From Mesorhizobium sp. Pch-S (GTDB lineage: Bacteria; Pseudomonadota; Alphaproteobacteria; Rhizobiales; Rhizobiaceae), in NCBI RefSeq assembly GCF_004136315.1, contig NZ_CP029562.1, forward strand, positions 1,364,001-1,428,000: a stretch of 64,000 bases of DNA, read 5' to 3'. The notes beneath the pieces are model-generated. The model was given only the letters and a program-made list of their open reading frames with translations. It made no database searches and had not been told where the DNA came from. Each line of letters opens with the position of its first letter. Positions within the stretch are counted from its first letter, which is position 1. Both the position numbers and the translations under genes were made by a program. This document shows positions 43,642 to 52,327 of this stretch, piece by piece.

Positions 43642-44382
43642 ATGGGGACATCGCCAGTGGGATGGGAAACGTTGGAGCTGTGGGGCGCGACCCGCATCGA
43701 AGCGCTCTCCGGCGGCGTGGCCAACGATGTGTGGAGCGTGCGTGTCGGCGGTACACTGGCGGTCGCCCGGCTGGGCTCGCACAGCGACGCCGATCTCGCC
43801 TGGGAGGCCGGGCTGCTGCAACATCTCGACCACAACGGCATGAGCGTGCCGGTGCCGATCCCGACGCGGGACGGCAAGCTGTTCGCGGACGGCCTTATGG
43901 TGATGCGCTATGTCGAGGGTGGACCACCCGAGACGGAGGCCGACTGGCGCCGCGTCGCCGAGGCGTTGCGGCATCTGCATCGGCTGACGTCGGGCTGGCC
44001 GCAGCGCCCGGGCTGGTGCTCCTCGACCGACCTGCTTTCCGCCACCACCGGCACGAAGGTCGACCTGACCGCCATGCCGTCCGAAGGGGTGGCGCGCTGC
44101 CGGGCTGCGTGGGCGCGGCTCGCCGGGCGCCAGACCGCGGTCGTCCACGGCGACCCCAACCCGCGCAACATCCGCATCACCGCGGAACGGGTCGCGATGA
44201 TCGACTGGGACGAGTCGCATGTCGACGTGCCCGACCTCGATCTGGTGCTGCCGCACAACGCCGCCGGGCTGAAAGGGGCCGCGCACGACATCGCCGCCCA
44301 GGCATCCGCCGCCTGGGAAGCCGCCGTCTGCTGGGATGACGACTATTCGAAAAGGCGGCTGGCCGAGGTTCGCGCGGTGTAG
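43642..44382 (+). CDS. Aminoglycoside-phosphotransferase-fold kinase
   Basis: 246 residues. Catalytic loop HGDPNPRNIRI (Brenner motif) near residue 168 and the metal-binding IDWDES near residue 188; an N-terminal ATP-binding lobe with IEALSGGVANDVWSVRV. The phosphate acceptor could be a small metabolite, antibiotic or sugar; the sequence does not tell. Start chosen at ATG 43642 after AAGGA, though the spacing is short and a GTG at 43657 is an alternative. Confidence 0.8.
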   Translation: MGTSPVGWETLELWGATRIEALSGGVANDVWSVRVGGTLAVARLGSHSDADLAWEAGLLQHLDHNGMSVPVPIPTRDGKLFADGLMVMRYVEGGPPETEADWRRVAEALRHLHRLTSGWPQRPGWCSSTDLLSATTGTKVDLTAMPSEGVARCRAAWARLAGRQTAVVHGDPNPRNIRITAERVAMIDWDESHVDVPDLDLVLPHNAAGLKGAAHDIAAQASAAWEAAVCWDDDYSKRRLAEVRAV

Positions 44383-44463
44383 GTCCGACTGTCGGTGCTG
44401 CCTGCCGGCCCTCTCCTGAGGGCAATCGCTATGGCAGTGCTTCGGCGGTGGCCATCCTTCCAT

Positions 44464-44760
44464 GTTCCGGAATGGATCCCCGACACTCGCCGCTCCCTGC
44501 GCTCGCCTGCGAAGTCGAGGATGACCGAGTTCCCTTTTCGCCTCCTCCAACCATCAGAGCGTTTCCGTTTTCACGCAAAGGCGGAAACGCTCCAACGCCC
44601 TGGTCTTTCCTCTGAGCGGGAAACCACGACACACTTTCCTGGGAAAGCTCCAGCTTGGATCCAGGCGTGACAATTAGCGACAACGGCAAATGAAGTCCGT
44701 CATCCTCGACCTCGCGGAGAGCGAAGCGAACGGCGAGTGTCGGGGATCCATTCCAGAACG
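44464..44760. repeat. R2 inverted repeat, copy 4, with nested R3
   Basis: R2 arms begin GTTCCGGAATGGATCCCCG and end CATTCCAGAACG. The spacer contains an R3 element from 44557 (GAGCGTTTCCG ... CGGAAACGCTCC, then TTTCCTGGGAAAGCTCC), so one repeat family sits inside another. The gap 44383-44978 shows no gene; its last 200 bp are the leader of the LysE gene. Confidence 0.78.
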
Positions 44761-44978
44761 CAGGAAGGCTGGTCCCGCTTTCAATTCGCATCGGCTGGCA
44801 TGACCTGCCGGGGAGAGGCGCGCCCGTGCCACCGATCTCGCCGATCGTCAATGTTGCGGAACAGGCGCGGCTGCCGGCCATGGAACAACCACCACTCCCG
44901 CTGTCCCATTGCGGACGCCGGCGAGAGGCCCCACTATCCGTGAGCTGCCCCGGCGCGGGGTGAAGAGGAGGAAGTGCC

Positions 44979-45617
44979 GTGCATGAGCTTGCAATCCTTT
45001 TCTCCATCCTCGGCGTGTTCCTGCTCGGCGCCATCAGCCCGGGCCCGAGCTTCGTCGTGGTGTCGCGCATCGCCATCTCCGGCTCGCGCGCCGACGGCGT
45101 GATGGCGGCGATCGGCATGGGGCTCGGCGGCTTCCTGTTCGCCTGCATCGCCATGGCCGGGCTGACCGCCATACTTTTGCAGGTCGAATGGCTGAACCTT
45201 GTGCTCAGGCTGGCCGGCGGTGCCTATCTGATCTGGCTCGGCATCAACATCTGGCGCGCCGCGCCGCAACCGCTGACGGTTGCCGAAACGACGGACGGAC
45301 GGACGGGCACGTTGTGGAAGTCGCTGCTGCGCGGCCTGTTCGTGCAGTTGTCCAACCCGAAGACGGCAATCTTCTACGCCTCGATGTTCGCGGCGCTGCT
45401 GCCCTCGCCGACGCCGCACTGGATGCTGTTCGCCCTGCCGCCACTGCTCTTCGTCAATGAAACCCTGTGGTACACCATCGTGGCGCTGGGCTTCTCCTCG
45501 CGCCGGCCACGGGCCGTCTACCTGCGGTCAAAAGCCTGGATCGACCGCTGCGCCGGGCTGGTGGTCGGTGCGCTCGGCGTCAAGCTGATCACGGACAGTG
45601 CGCGGACGTCTTTATGA
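44979..45617 (+). CDS. LysE/RhtB-family exporter
   Basis: 212 residues from GTG, preceded by GAGGAGG. Five to six membrane helices and the LysE motif GAISPGPSFVVVSRIAISGSR near residue 16; the later RGLFVQLSNPKTAIFYASMFAA is also typical. It probably exports an amino acid or derivative; substrate unknown. It is followed by an R1 repeat and is convergent with DHFR-like copy 2. Confidence 0.9.
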   Translation: MHELAILFSILGVFLLGAISPGPSFVVVSRIAISGSRADGVMAAIGMGLGGFLFACIAMAGLTAILLQVEWLNLVLRLAGGAYLIWLGINIWRAAPQPLTVAETTDGRTGTLWKSLLRGLFVQLSNPKTAIFYASMFAALLPSPTPHWMLFALPPLLFVNETLWYTIVALGFSSRRPRAVYLRSKAWIDRCAGLVVGALGVKLITDSARTSL

Positions 45618-45635
45618 GGGAAGCGTGGCGCCTCT

Positions 45636-45930
45636 ATCTCCCCCCTTGCGGGGGAGAAAGCGATTTCAGCACCTTAGACGAGCACGCCCGTCAGGGCGGC
45701 GCAGGCTAAGTGCTAGAAATCGCAAGAGAGGGGATTTGCCGGCACAACGCAAACAAGTTGCTTCTCAACACACCTTGTTCTCGAAGGTCATCTCCGTTTC
45801 GCGATAGATGGGGAAGCCTCTCAGCTGAAGATCCCCTCTCTTGGATTTTCTACGACTTAGACTGCGCTGCCCTGCGGGCATGCTCGCTAAGATCGTGAAA
45901 ATCCTTTCTCCCCCGCAAGGGGGGAGATAG
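45636..45930. repeat. R1 paired-hairpin repeat, copy 3
   Basis: Left half form A (GCGATTTC/GAAATCGC), right half form B (GGATTTTC/GAAAATCC), the reverse order of copies 1 and 2. Outer C-run/G-run hairpins (TCTCCCCCC/GGGGGAGA type) are present at both ends, and the inner ends AAGAGAGGGGA and TCCCCTCTCTT face each other. It fills the gap between two convergent genes. Confidence 0.85.
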
Positions 45931-45965
45931 AGGCGTAGGCGCCGACTCTCCCTCTCCGGCCAGAC

Positions 45966-46607
45966 CTACCGCCCAAACGTCAAATGCATCACGCCGCTCT
46001 CCGCCGTTTCCGACTCCACTGTGTAGCCGGCTTCGAGTCCGCGCAGGTCGTCCCACAGGCGGATGCCGCGGCCGAGCAGGATGGGGACGATGGCGACGTG
46101 GAGGCGGTCGACGAGGCCGGCTTTCAGGAATTGCTGCACGGTGCTGGGGCCACCGCCGATGCGCACATCCTTGCCGCCCGCTACCGCAACGGCCTTGCCC
46201 AGCGCCTCGGCCGGCGTAGTGTCGATGAAGTGGAAGGTGGTGCCGCCGGCCATCTCGATCGAGGGCCTCTTGCGGTGGGTCAGCACGAAGACCGGGCAGC
46301 GGAACGGCGGCTCGTCGCCCCACCAGCCCTTCCAGTCCGGATCGTTGGGGAAGTTGTGCAGGCCGAACATGCCGGCGCCCATGATCTCAGCGCCGATGTT
46401 GTCGAAATAGGCCCTGGCGTAGCTGTCGTCGACGCCGGTCGTGCCCTCGCCGCTGGTGTCGTGGAACACGCGCTCGCGCATCGTCTTCGTCTCGATGTAG
46501 GCACCGACGAGGCGCATCCAGTCCGCCCCCATCGGCTGTTCGGGCGTCTGGTCCGTCGTTGTCGCGAAACCATCGAGCGAGATGTTGAGGTCGACACGTA
46601 CTGCCAT
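45966..46607 (-). CDS. Dihydrofolate-reductase-like (RibD C-terminal) protein, copy 2
   Basis: 213 residues from MAVRVDLNISLDGFATTTDQ, a typical N-terminus. Other features: MGAGMFGLHNFP, FVLTHRKRPSIEMAGGTTFHF, and DVRIGGGPSTVQQFLKAGLVDRLHVAIVP with the dinucleotide-binding GGG. A putative NADPH-dependent reductase. It diverges from the ArsR/SRPBCC module 2, mirroring DHFR-like copy 1 beside module 1. Confidence 0.9.
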   Translation of the reverse strand: MAVRVDLNISLDGFATTTDQTPEQPMGADWMRLVGAYIETKTMRERVFHDTSGEGTTGVDDSYARAYFDNIGAEIMGAGMFGLHNFPNDPDWKGWWGDEPPFRCPVFVLTHRKRPSIEMAGGTTFHFIDTTPAEALGKAVAVAGGKDVRIGGGPSTVQQFLKAGLVDRLHVAIVPILLGRGIRLWDDLRGLEAGYTVESETAESGVMHLTFGR

Positions 46608-46629
46608 AGAAGACTCCTTTTTTGGTTAG

Positions 46630-46655
46630 GTTCTGGATGTTCACACATCCAGAAC
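46630..46655. promoter_or_regulatory. Hairpin in the DHFR-like copy 2 leader
   Basis: Perfect 11-bp arms GTTCTGGATGT and ACATCCAGAAC with loop TCAC, 23 bp upstream of the DHFR-like gene start. It could act in its mRNA leader or as a regulator site. Confidence 0.45.
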
Positions 46656-46744
46656 GCCTCAAACGCCGGCGCGGCCCATCCGGGCCGCTTGGCTTACGCG
46701 CCAACGGGCGCGGCGCCCGAAAACACAATCAATTGGCGCGCGCT

Positions 46745-46770
46745 CCAACAGTCATCAGGATGACTGTTGG
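46745..46770. promoter_or_regulatory. Perfect 12-bp-arm palindrome in the divergent promoter
   Basis: CCAACAGTCATC-AG-GATGACTGTTGG, exact arms with a 2-bp centre. It lies midway between the DHFR-like gene and the ArsR gene. Its length and exactness suggest binding by a dimeric regulator. Confidence 0.5.
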
Positions 46771-46803
46771 TAATGCCATGCTGCCCATCGCCAACTCAAT
46801 AGT

Positions 46804-46849
46804 AAGGCATGTACCTTTATGTTGACTCAAAAGCTAAGGCAAGTGCCTT
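46804..46849. promoter_or_regulatory. Tandem near-identical palindromes upstream of ArsR module 2
   Basis: Two sites, AAGGCATGTACCTT (46804-46817) and AAGGCAAGTGCCTT (46836-46849), both of the form TAAGGCANGTNCCTTT, are spaced 32 bp centre to centre, about three helical turns, so they lie on the same face of DNA. They end 42 bp before the ArsR start and are the best candidates for its operator. Confidence 0.58.
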
Positions 46850-46890
46850 TCTTTCATTGACCGCGCTCGCCGCCCGGCATAAGGAATCCC

Positions 46891-47217
46891 ATGCCCTATC
46901 ATTCGACCCCGCTCGACCTTGCCTTCCACGCGCTCAGCGACCCGACGCGGCGCGCGGTGGTGTCGCGGTTGGCCGAGGGCGAGGTGCCGGTGAGTGTGCT
47001 GGCCGAGCCGTTCGACATGGCGCTGCCTTCCTTCGCCCAGCATCTGAAGGTGCTGGAGGAATGCGGGCTCATCACATCCGAGAAGCGCGGGCGCAGCCGC
47101 TGGTGCCGGCTGGTGCAGGCGCGCTTCGACGAGGCCGCCAACTGGATGGAAACGGAGCGCCGCAGCTGGGCGATGCGGCTGGAGCGGCTGGATGTCTATC
47201 TGGACGGGGAGGAATGA
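46891..47217 (+). CDS. ArsR-family regulator, module 2
   Basis: 108 residues from MPYHSTPLDLAFHALSDPTRRAVV, with AAGGAA upstream. Winged helix VSVLAEPFDMALPSFAQHLKVLEECGLITSEKRGRSRW. Its stop overlaps the SRPBCC gene. Same family as module 1 but clearly diverged; its candidate operators also differ from those of module 1. Confidence 0.92.
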   Translation: MPYHSTPLDLAFHALSDPTRRAVVSRLAEGEVPVSVLAEPFDMALPSFAQHLKVLEECGLITSEKRGRSRWCRLVQARFDEAANWMETERRSWAMRLERLDVYLDGEE

Positions 47218-47705
47218 TGAAAGACGAGGTTCGCCCGCTGCAGAGCTGGTCGCTCGATCGCGAGATCGTGCTGGTGAAGGTGCTGAACCATCCGCGCGCA
47301 AAGGTGTTTGCCGCCTGGACGAAGCCCGAGGCGCTGGCCGCATGGTTCGGCCCGACCGGCCTCAGCATCGAGAGCCATGAGGCCGATATAAGCGAAGGCG
47401 GCATCTGGCGCTTCGACATGGTGGGCACGTTCGAGGGCAAGGAGCAGCGCTTCCCCAATTTGATGCGCTTCCTGGAGATCGTGCCGAACGAGCGCATCGT
47501 GATGGACCACGGCTCGGCCGACCCAAACGACCCCGACCGCTTCCGCGTCACGGTGACCTTCGACGAGCAGGGCGACGGCAAGACGATCCTGACGCTGCGC
47601 CAACTCCACCCCAGCCGCGAACGGCGCCAGATCGTCATCGGCTTCGGCGCGGTGGAATATGGGCTGCAGACGCTGGAGAAACTGGCGGGGTGGCTGGAGA
47701 GGTGA
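47217..47705 (+). CDS. SRPBCC/AHSA1-like protein, module 2
   Basis: About 162 residues. Two ATGs overlap the ArsR stop (47214 and 47217); GGAGG spacing favours the second. AHSA1 fold: IVLVKVLNHPRAKVFAAWTKPEALAAWFGP and LEIVPNERIVMDHG, ending with a C-terminal helix. Likely ligand-binding; function unknown. Translationally coupled to the ArsR gene. Confidence 0.9.
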   Translation: MKDEVRPLQSWSLDREIVLVKVLNHPRAKVFAAWTKPEALAAWFGPTGLSIESHEADISEGGIWRFDMVGTFEGKEQRFPNLMRFLEIVPNERIVMDHGSADPNDPDRFRVTVTFDEQGDGKTILTLRQLHPSRERRQIVIGFGAVEYGLQTLEKLAGWLER

Positions 47706-48060
47706 GTGGGGCTTTCGACGAAACGTGGCAGTGCCATGCTCCTGGCTATGGCGCAGAAACCGCCGCGCATGTCTACAGCGGTTGCAGAGGTGGAAAGACA
47801 CCTACTGAGTTGGATGAAGATGTTGATACGACGACAGTGTTGGGCTCGAAAGCTGCCTGCGCCGGCTGAACGAAGAGCTATTGTTCTGTATCAACCGAGA
47901 AATATAGATCTGTCCGTCATGCACCGCTCAATAGTTCGCCTCGAAGAGGCGGTGGATCAGTGCCACCTCAGCCCTATCCCCAGCTCGGCTTCGTCGCTAT
48001 GAAGCGAATAGCATTGCGATGCGCGCCGAGTGTGAGTGGGGCGTGGGGAAGGTATGAAGC
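47706..48060. other. Gene-free left border of the restriction-modification island
   Basis: 355 bp with no supported gene or recognised repeat. Composition shifts here from GC-rich to more AT-rich, in line with the next three genes. GGAAGG near 48048 serves the next start. Confidence 0.4.
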
Positions 48061-50115
48061 ATGGCGGGAATCAAGAATATCGAGACGGCTGACGAGTTTG
48101 TCCTGTTCTCGCAAGAAGAACATCGCGCGCTGGACGGTCGAACGGTCGAGCGCGATGTGCGGGGCAAATTCGTGCCCTATGCCACCTGCTTGATCAGAGG
48201 GAAGGAGGTTCAACTCAAGCCCGAGGAGCGCGCTCGCCAACTTTGGCTGGCTCGTCTCATCGACAATCTAGGCTATGCACCATCGCGCATTCAGGTTGAG
48301 TATCCGATCACTTTCGGACGCGACAGCTCCAAACGCGCCGATATCGTGGTGTTTGATGCAGACCGCCCCACCGTTCCATACATCATCATCGAGGTGAAGC
48401 AGGCTAAATACAAGGACGGCAAAGAGCAGCTCCGTTCTTATGCCCACGCCACGGGCGCGCCGCTGGCCCTGTGGAGCAATGGCACGCTCGCAGAGGTCTG
48501 GCACCGCAAGAACCCCAATTACTTCATGCCGATCCATGATCTGCCGCGCGCGGATCAGACCATCGAGCAGGTTGTCGATCAGCCTTGGACCATTCAGAAG
48601 CTGATTGAGTTGGAGGACGAGCGTGTCCGTGAGGGGAAATCTGCCAAGTCGCTGCGCGACCTCATTGCCGATATGGAGGACGAGGTGCTCGCCAACGCGG
48701 GCGTGGATGTGTTCGAGGAGGTCTTCAAGCTGATCTTCACGAAGCTCTACGACGAGATGACCTCCTACCGACGGGGTAGCGCACTCAGATTCCGCAACCA
48801 GAACACCGCCTCCCAGCTAAAGACTGCGGTTCAGAACCTGTTTGACGAGGCCAAGCGCAAATGGCCTGGTGTGTTCCTCGCCGATGAGCGCATCCGGCTC
48901 TCACCAGATCACCTTCAGGTGTGCGTTGGTTCTTTGGAAGAATGGAAGCTGTTCAACTCCAACCTCGACGTCATCGACGACGCCTTCGAATATCTCGTGT
49001 CAAAGTCGTCGAAGGGCGAAAAGGGGCAATACTTCACGCCGCGTTGGGTCATCGACATGTGCGTAAAGATGATGAATCCCGCAGAGGGCGAGACCGTCAT
49101 CGACACGGCCTGTGGATCGGCAGGCTTCACCGTGCACGCTATGTTCCATGTCTGGCGACAGATCATCGCCGACATGGGCAAGGAAGAAAGCCACCTCTTC
49201 ACAATGGAAGAGAAGCCGCACCGCTGCGTTGACTATGTGCGTGACAATGTCTTCGCCATCGACTTTGACGAGAAGAGCGTACGCGTCTCTCGCTGCCTAA
49301 ACCTGATTGCCGGCGATGGCGAGACCAACGTGTTGCACCTCAACACGCTTGACTGGACCAAGTGGGACGAGACGGCGAAGCAGGATGACTGGCAGTCGAC
49401 GTACGCCGCAGGGTGGCAGCGTCTGAGGAAGATGCGCGCCACGCCCCGGCAACAGGATTATCGCCAGTTCCGTTTCGACCTACTGATGGCCAACCCGCCC
49501 TTCGCGGGGGAGATCAAGCAGTCCGACATGCTGGCACCCTATGAATTGGCCCATAAGAGGGACGGTAAACTTGACAAGGCGGTGGATCGCGACCTCCTGT
49601 TTGTCGAGCGCAACCTCGACTTCCTGAAACCCGGTGGGCGTATGGCGGTAGTGCTGCCGCAGGGGCGGTTCAACAACTCGTCCGACCAGCGGCTACGCGA
49701 GTTCATAATGGAGCGTTGCCGCGTGCTGGCTGTGGTGGGGCTGCATCCTAACACCTTCAAGCCGCACACCGGCACCAAGACCAGTGTCCTATTCGTGCAA
49801 AAATGGAACGACGACGCCAGCGCTGGACCATTGTGCAAGAAGCAAGACGACTACGAAATCTTCTTCGCGACCCAGCAGGTGGAGAGCGTCGACAACTCAG
49901 GCCACAAGGTCTATCGGCGCGACAATGACGGCAACTTGGCACGTGACATGCACGGGCACTTCATCGTTCAGCATGACCTGTTCCGGCACGACGCGGTGGC
50001 CCCGAACAAGACGGTAGTCCCCGGTAAGGAGGGTATAGCCGAAGCCTTCGAGGCGTTCGCCCACAAGGAGGGACTCAGTTTTTTTCGGGTCGCCCCTTCG
50101 ACCAAGGCCGCATAA
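48061..50115 (+). CDS. Nuclease-methyltransferase fusion (HsdR N-terminal domain plus N6-adenine methylase)
   Basis: 684 residues. Residues 60-145 form a type I HsdR N-terminal-like nuclease: RADIVVFDAD (Asp 94) and IIIEVKQ (Glu 111, Lys 113) make a PD-(D/E)xK site. A helical linker is followed by an HsdM-type gamma methylase with TACGSAGF (motif I) near residue 350 and NPPF (motif IV) near residue 478. No helicase motor is present here or nearby, unlike type I HsdR. The combination plus a separate S subunit matches BcgI-like type IIB or related systems that both cut and methylate. Composition is more AT-rich than the flanks, suggesting horizontal transfer. Start preceded by GGAAGG. Confidence 0.9.
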   Translation: MAGIKNIETADEFVLFSQEEHRALDGRTVERDVRGKFVPYATCLIRGKEVQLKPEERARQLWLARLIDNLGYAPSRIQVEYPITFGRDSSKRADIVVFDADRPTVPYIIIEVKQAKYKDGKEQLRSYAHATGAPLALWSNGTLAEVWHRKNPNYFMPIHDLPRADQTIEQVVDQPWTIQKLIELEDERVREGKSAKSLRDLIADMEDEVLANAGVDVFEEVFKLIFTKLYDEMTSYRRGSALRFRNQNTASQLKTAVQNLFDEAKRKWPGVFLADERIRLSPDHLQVCVGSLEEWKLFNSNLDVIDDAFEYLVSKSSKGEKGQYFTPRWVIDMCVKMMNPAEGETVIDTACGSAGFTVHAMFHVWRQIIADMGKEESHLFTMEEKPHRCVDYVRDNVFAIDFDEKSVRVSRCLNLIAGDGETNVLHLNTLDWTKWDETAKQDDWQSTYAAGWQRLRKMRATPRQQDYRQFRFDLLMANPPFAGEIKQSDMLAPYELAHKRDGKLDKAVDRDLLFVERNLDFLKPGGRMAVVLPQGRFNNSSDQRLREFIMERCRVLAVVGLHPNTFKPHTGTKTSVLFVQKWNDDASAGPLCKKQDDYEIFFATQQVESVDNSGHKVYRRDNDGNLARDMHGHFIVQHDLFRHDAVAPNKTVVPGKEGIAEAFEAFAHKEGLSFFRVAPSTKAA

Positions 50116-50123
50116 ATGGCCTG

Positions 50124-51512
50124 TTGAAGGGGCTGGAGGTCACAGTCCTTCCGTTCAGCGAGTTGGAAAACCTGCTCACCATCGGGGCAGAGTATTATGG
50201 CCGAGCATACGTCTCCGACCAGCTAAGGCTACAGTCAGGCCCCCTCCCCCTCGCCACTTTGGGCGAGTTATGCACGCTGATAACGGACGGAGACCACGGG
50301 GTTGCCGACTATCAAGATCACGGCGTCCCATTCATACTGAGTGAGAACGTCAAGGAAGGTTGGATCGACATCGGCAGCGTCCGACACATCTCGGAGGCTC
50401 ATCATCAGTCGCTTGCAAGGAGCAAAATTCGCAGTGGCGACGTGCTTGTCACGAAGACCGGTTTGTATTTTGGCAAGAGTGCGGTAGTCGACGAGCAGCT
50501 CGGTGAAGCGAATACGATCGCGCATGTGGGCATTCTGCGGATCGCTGCTGGTCACGACCCCTATGTGCTCTCAACCTTCCTGAATTGTCGATATGGCCAG
50601 ACACAGCTCCGCCGACGGGGGATCAAAGCCACTCGGCCCGAGATCAAGCTCGTCGAGTTTCAAAATATTCAGGCCCCTCTCGTATCACCTCAGTTTGCGC
50701 AGTCTTTGCGAGCGACCATTCAAAAATCCAAGGCGATCCGGCGAGAGGTCGAGAATGCGGTCTTAACGGCATCAAACACACTGCTGGCCGCTCTAGACCT
50801 TGCCGGCTGGACCCCACCGGATCCGCTGACCTATACAGCCACGCTGTCGAATTATGCCACAGAAGGACGCCTTGACGCTCAGTTTCACAGGCCAAAGTTT
50901 GTCGAACTGTTCCGTTTGCACGCAGCCCGTTTCGAACTCTTCCGCCTTGGTGGGGTAGTGTTGAAGGGCCGCACGGTCCCGTACGTTGATGACGGTGAAG
51001 TCCCGATCATAAGATCCGGCGACCTTTCAGACATCGACGATGACGAACGCTTCCTGAGAGCGGCGTCAACTGAGCCGATATTCTACTTGCACAAGGGTGA
51101 CATCCTGATCTCCTCGATTGGCTTCGGCTCAATCGGCAAAGTGCAGGTGTTCGACAAGGCTGGCAAATTCGGCACAGTCAGCGAGGTTACAGTGGTGAGG
51201 CAGTCAACGCTTAATCCATATTACCTTGCCACCTACCTCCGGTCTGCTTTCGGCCAGATGCAGATAGACCGATACATCACAGGTGCAACAGGGCAACTTC
51301 ACCTAAATCCGAAGGACGTCGAGAAGTTCTTTATCCCTGTCATCCCCACAGCCGACCAGTTGGCCTTCGAGCACCTTAGTCAGGAGATAGTCCAAACGAA
51401 GGCCCGTGCCTCTGCTCTTCTAGCCGCAGCCAGGCATGCGGTTGAAATCGCGATCGAAGACAACGAGGCCGCCGCAATAGCCTACCTCATCCAAGCAGAG
51501 GAGGCCACCTGA
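50124..51512 (+). CDS. HsdS-like DNA specificity subunit
   Basis: 462 residues with two target-recognition halves. The first reads LATLGELCTLITDGDHGV ... ILSENVKEGWIDI ... GDVLVTKTGLYFGKSAVV; the second reads VPIIRSGDLSDIDDDERFL ... KGDILISSIGFGSIGKVQVF. Each is followed by a helical spacer of coiled-coil character. It should direct the upstream fusion protein to a bipartite DNA site. The best start is TTG at 50124, 8 bp after the previous stop; no ATG fits. It overlaps the next gene by one base (TGATG). Confidence 0.85.
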   Translation: MKGLEVTVLPFSELENLLTIGAEYYGRAYVSDQLRLQSGPLPLATLGELCTLITDGDHGVADYQDHGVPFILSENVKEGWIDIGSVRHISEAHHQSLARSKIRSGDVLVTKTGLYFGKSAVVDEQLGEANTIAHVGILRIAAGHDPYVLSTFLNCRYGQTQLRRRGIKATRPEIKLVEFQNIQAPLVSPQFAQSLRATIQKSKAIRREVENAVLTASNTLLAALDLAGWTPPDPLTYTATLSNYATEGRLDAQFHRPKFVELFRLHAARFELFRLGGVVLKGRTVPYVDDGEVPIIRSGDLSDIDDDERFLRAASTEPIFYLHKGDILISSIGFGSIGKVQVFDKAGKFGTVSEVTVVRQSTLNPYYLATYLRSAFGQMQIDRYITGATGQLHLNPKDVEKFFIPVIPTADQLAFEHLSQEIVQTKARASALLAAARHAVEIAIEDNEAAAIAYLIQAEEAT

Positions 51513-52327
51513 TGCCGATGCCTCCCCATGCGCAAGATTGGATGAACCGTGCCGAGATTGACTACATCGGCCCCTTTATCAAGGCTTGGGCTGCCTTTAA
51601 TGCTTGGTATCGCTACGCCTCCGGTGCTCGCAAGGATATCGATGGGCTGCGCTATGTGAAGCAGAACCCGAACCCGGTGAGGAACGCCATCATGCCTCTG
51701 CTGCGTGCGGCGCAGCGGGATGGGAACGGTGACCTTGTCGCAGACCCGGAACCCGCACAGAAGTTCAAGCTACTCATCCGCGATCTCCATGTGTGCCTCG
51801 ATGACTTCCACATCGAGGTGATGCGGGATGAGGTCGTCGAGCGCATCTCGTTCCGCTCCGTGTGCCTCGGTCGTGGGGCCAATCTGCCACAGACGATGCC
51901 GTCTTACGGACTGCGGTATACAGTCGAGAAGACTAATGGGCAGTGGAAGAGCACGGTCCGCTCAGATGCCAACGCCACCAATGTCCGTGCTGAGATCTTA
52001 CAGGAAAGCTTCGACGTTGGCGGCTTGCAGGGGCACGAGCAATTTGGGTGGCTGTCCGGGGCACAACGAGCCACCTTGCTCGATCTCTACCGGCGCTGTG
52101 ACCCGCGACCAATGACGGACCTCTTCGCAGGACGCGACAACCATATCGTAGCTGCCGATGTGGAATTCCGCTGCACCGACCAGCAGCTCTTCGAGGCCCT
52201 GATTGAGGTGATCTACGGACTGAGAAACACGCTGCTGCACGGCGAGCTTCAGCCCCATGAGCAGGCTTTCGCTGCCTACGAACCGGCCTATCGGCTCGTC
52301 ATGAAGTTCCTCAGCTGCGTTCGGTGA
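51512..52327 (+). CDS. Unknown protein with HEPN-like C-terminus, third gene of the R-M island
   Basis: 271 residues, with GAGGAGG before the ATG and a one-base overlap with the S gene, so it belongs to the operon. No established domain at the N-terminus (FIKAWAAFNAWYRYASG). The C-terminal helix pair ends with GLRNTLLHGELQP, in which Arg 238 and His 243 form the Rx4H motif of HEPN proteins, many of which are RNases in defence and toxin systems. It may be an extra effector, an immunity factor or a structural partner of the restriction enzyme. Function not established. Confidence 0.72.
   Translation: MPMPPHAQDWMNRAEIDYIGPFIKAWAAFNAWYRYASGARKDIDGLRYVKQNPNPVRNAIMPLLRAAQRDGNGDLVADPEPAQKFKLLIRDLHVCLDDFHIEVMRDEVVERISFRSVCLGRGANLPQTMPSYGLRYTVEKTNGQWKSTVRSDANATNVRAEILQESFDVGGLQGHEQFGWLSGAQRATLLDLYRRCDPRPMTDLFAGRDNHIVAADVEFRCTDQQLFEALIEVIYGLRNTLLHGELQPHEQAFAAYEPAYRLVMKFLSCVR

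Noticed and set aside
50116-50127. ATG directly after the methylase stop as start of the S subunit
   Set aside because: It reaches a TGA after three codons; the S frame instead starts at TTG 50124.
48061-52327. Complete type I restriction system
   Set aside because: No HsdR helicase/translocase gene; only its N-terminal nuclease domain, fused to the methylase, is present.
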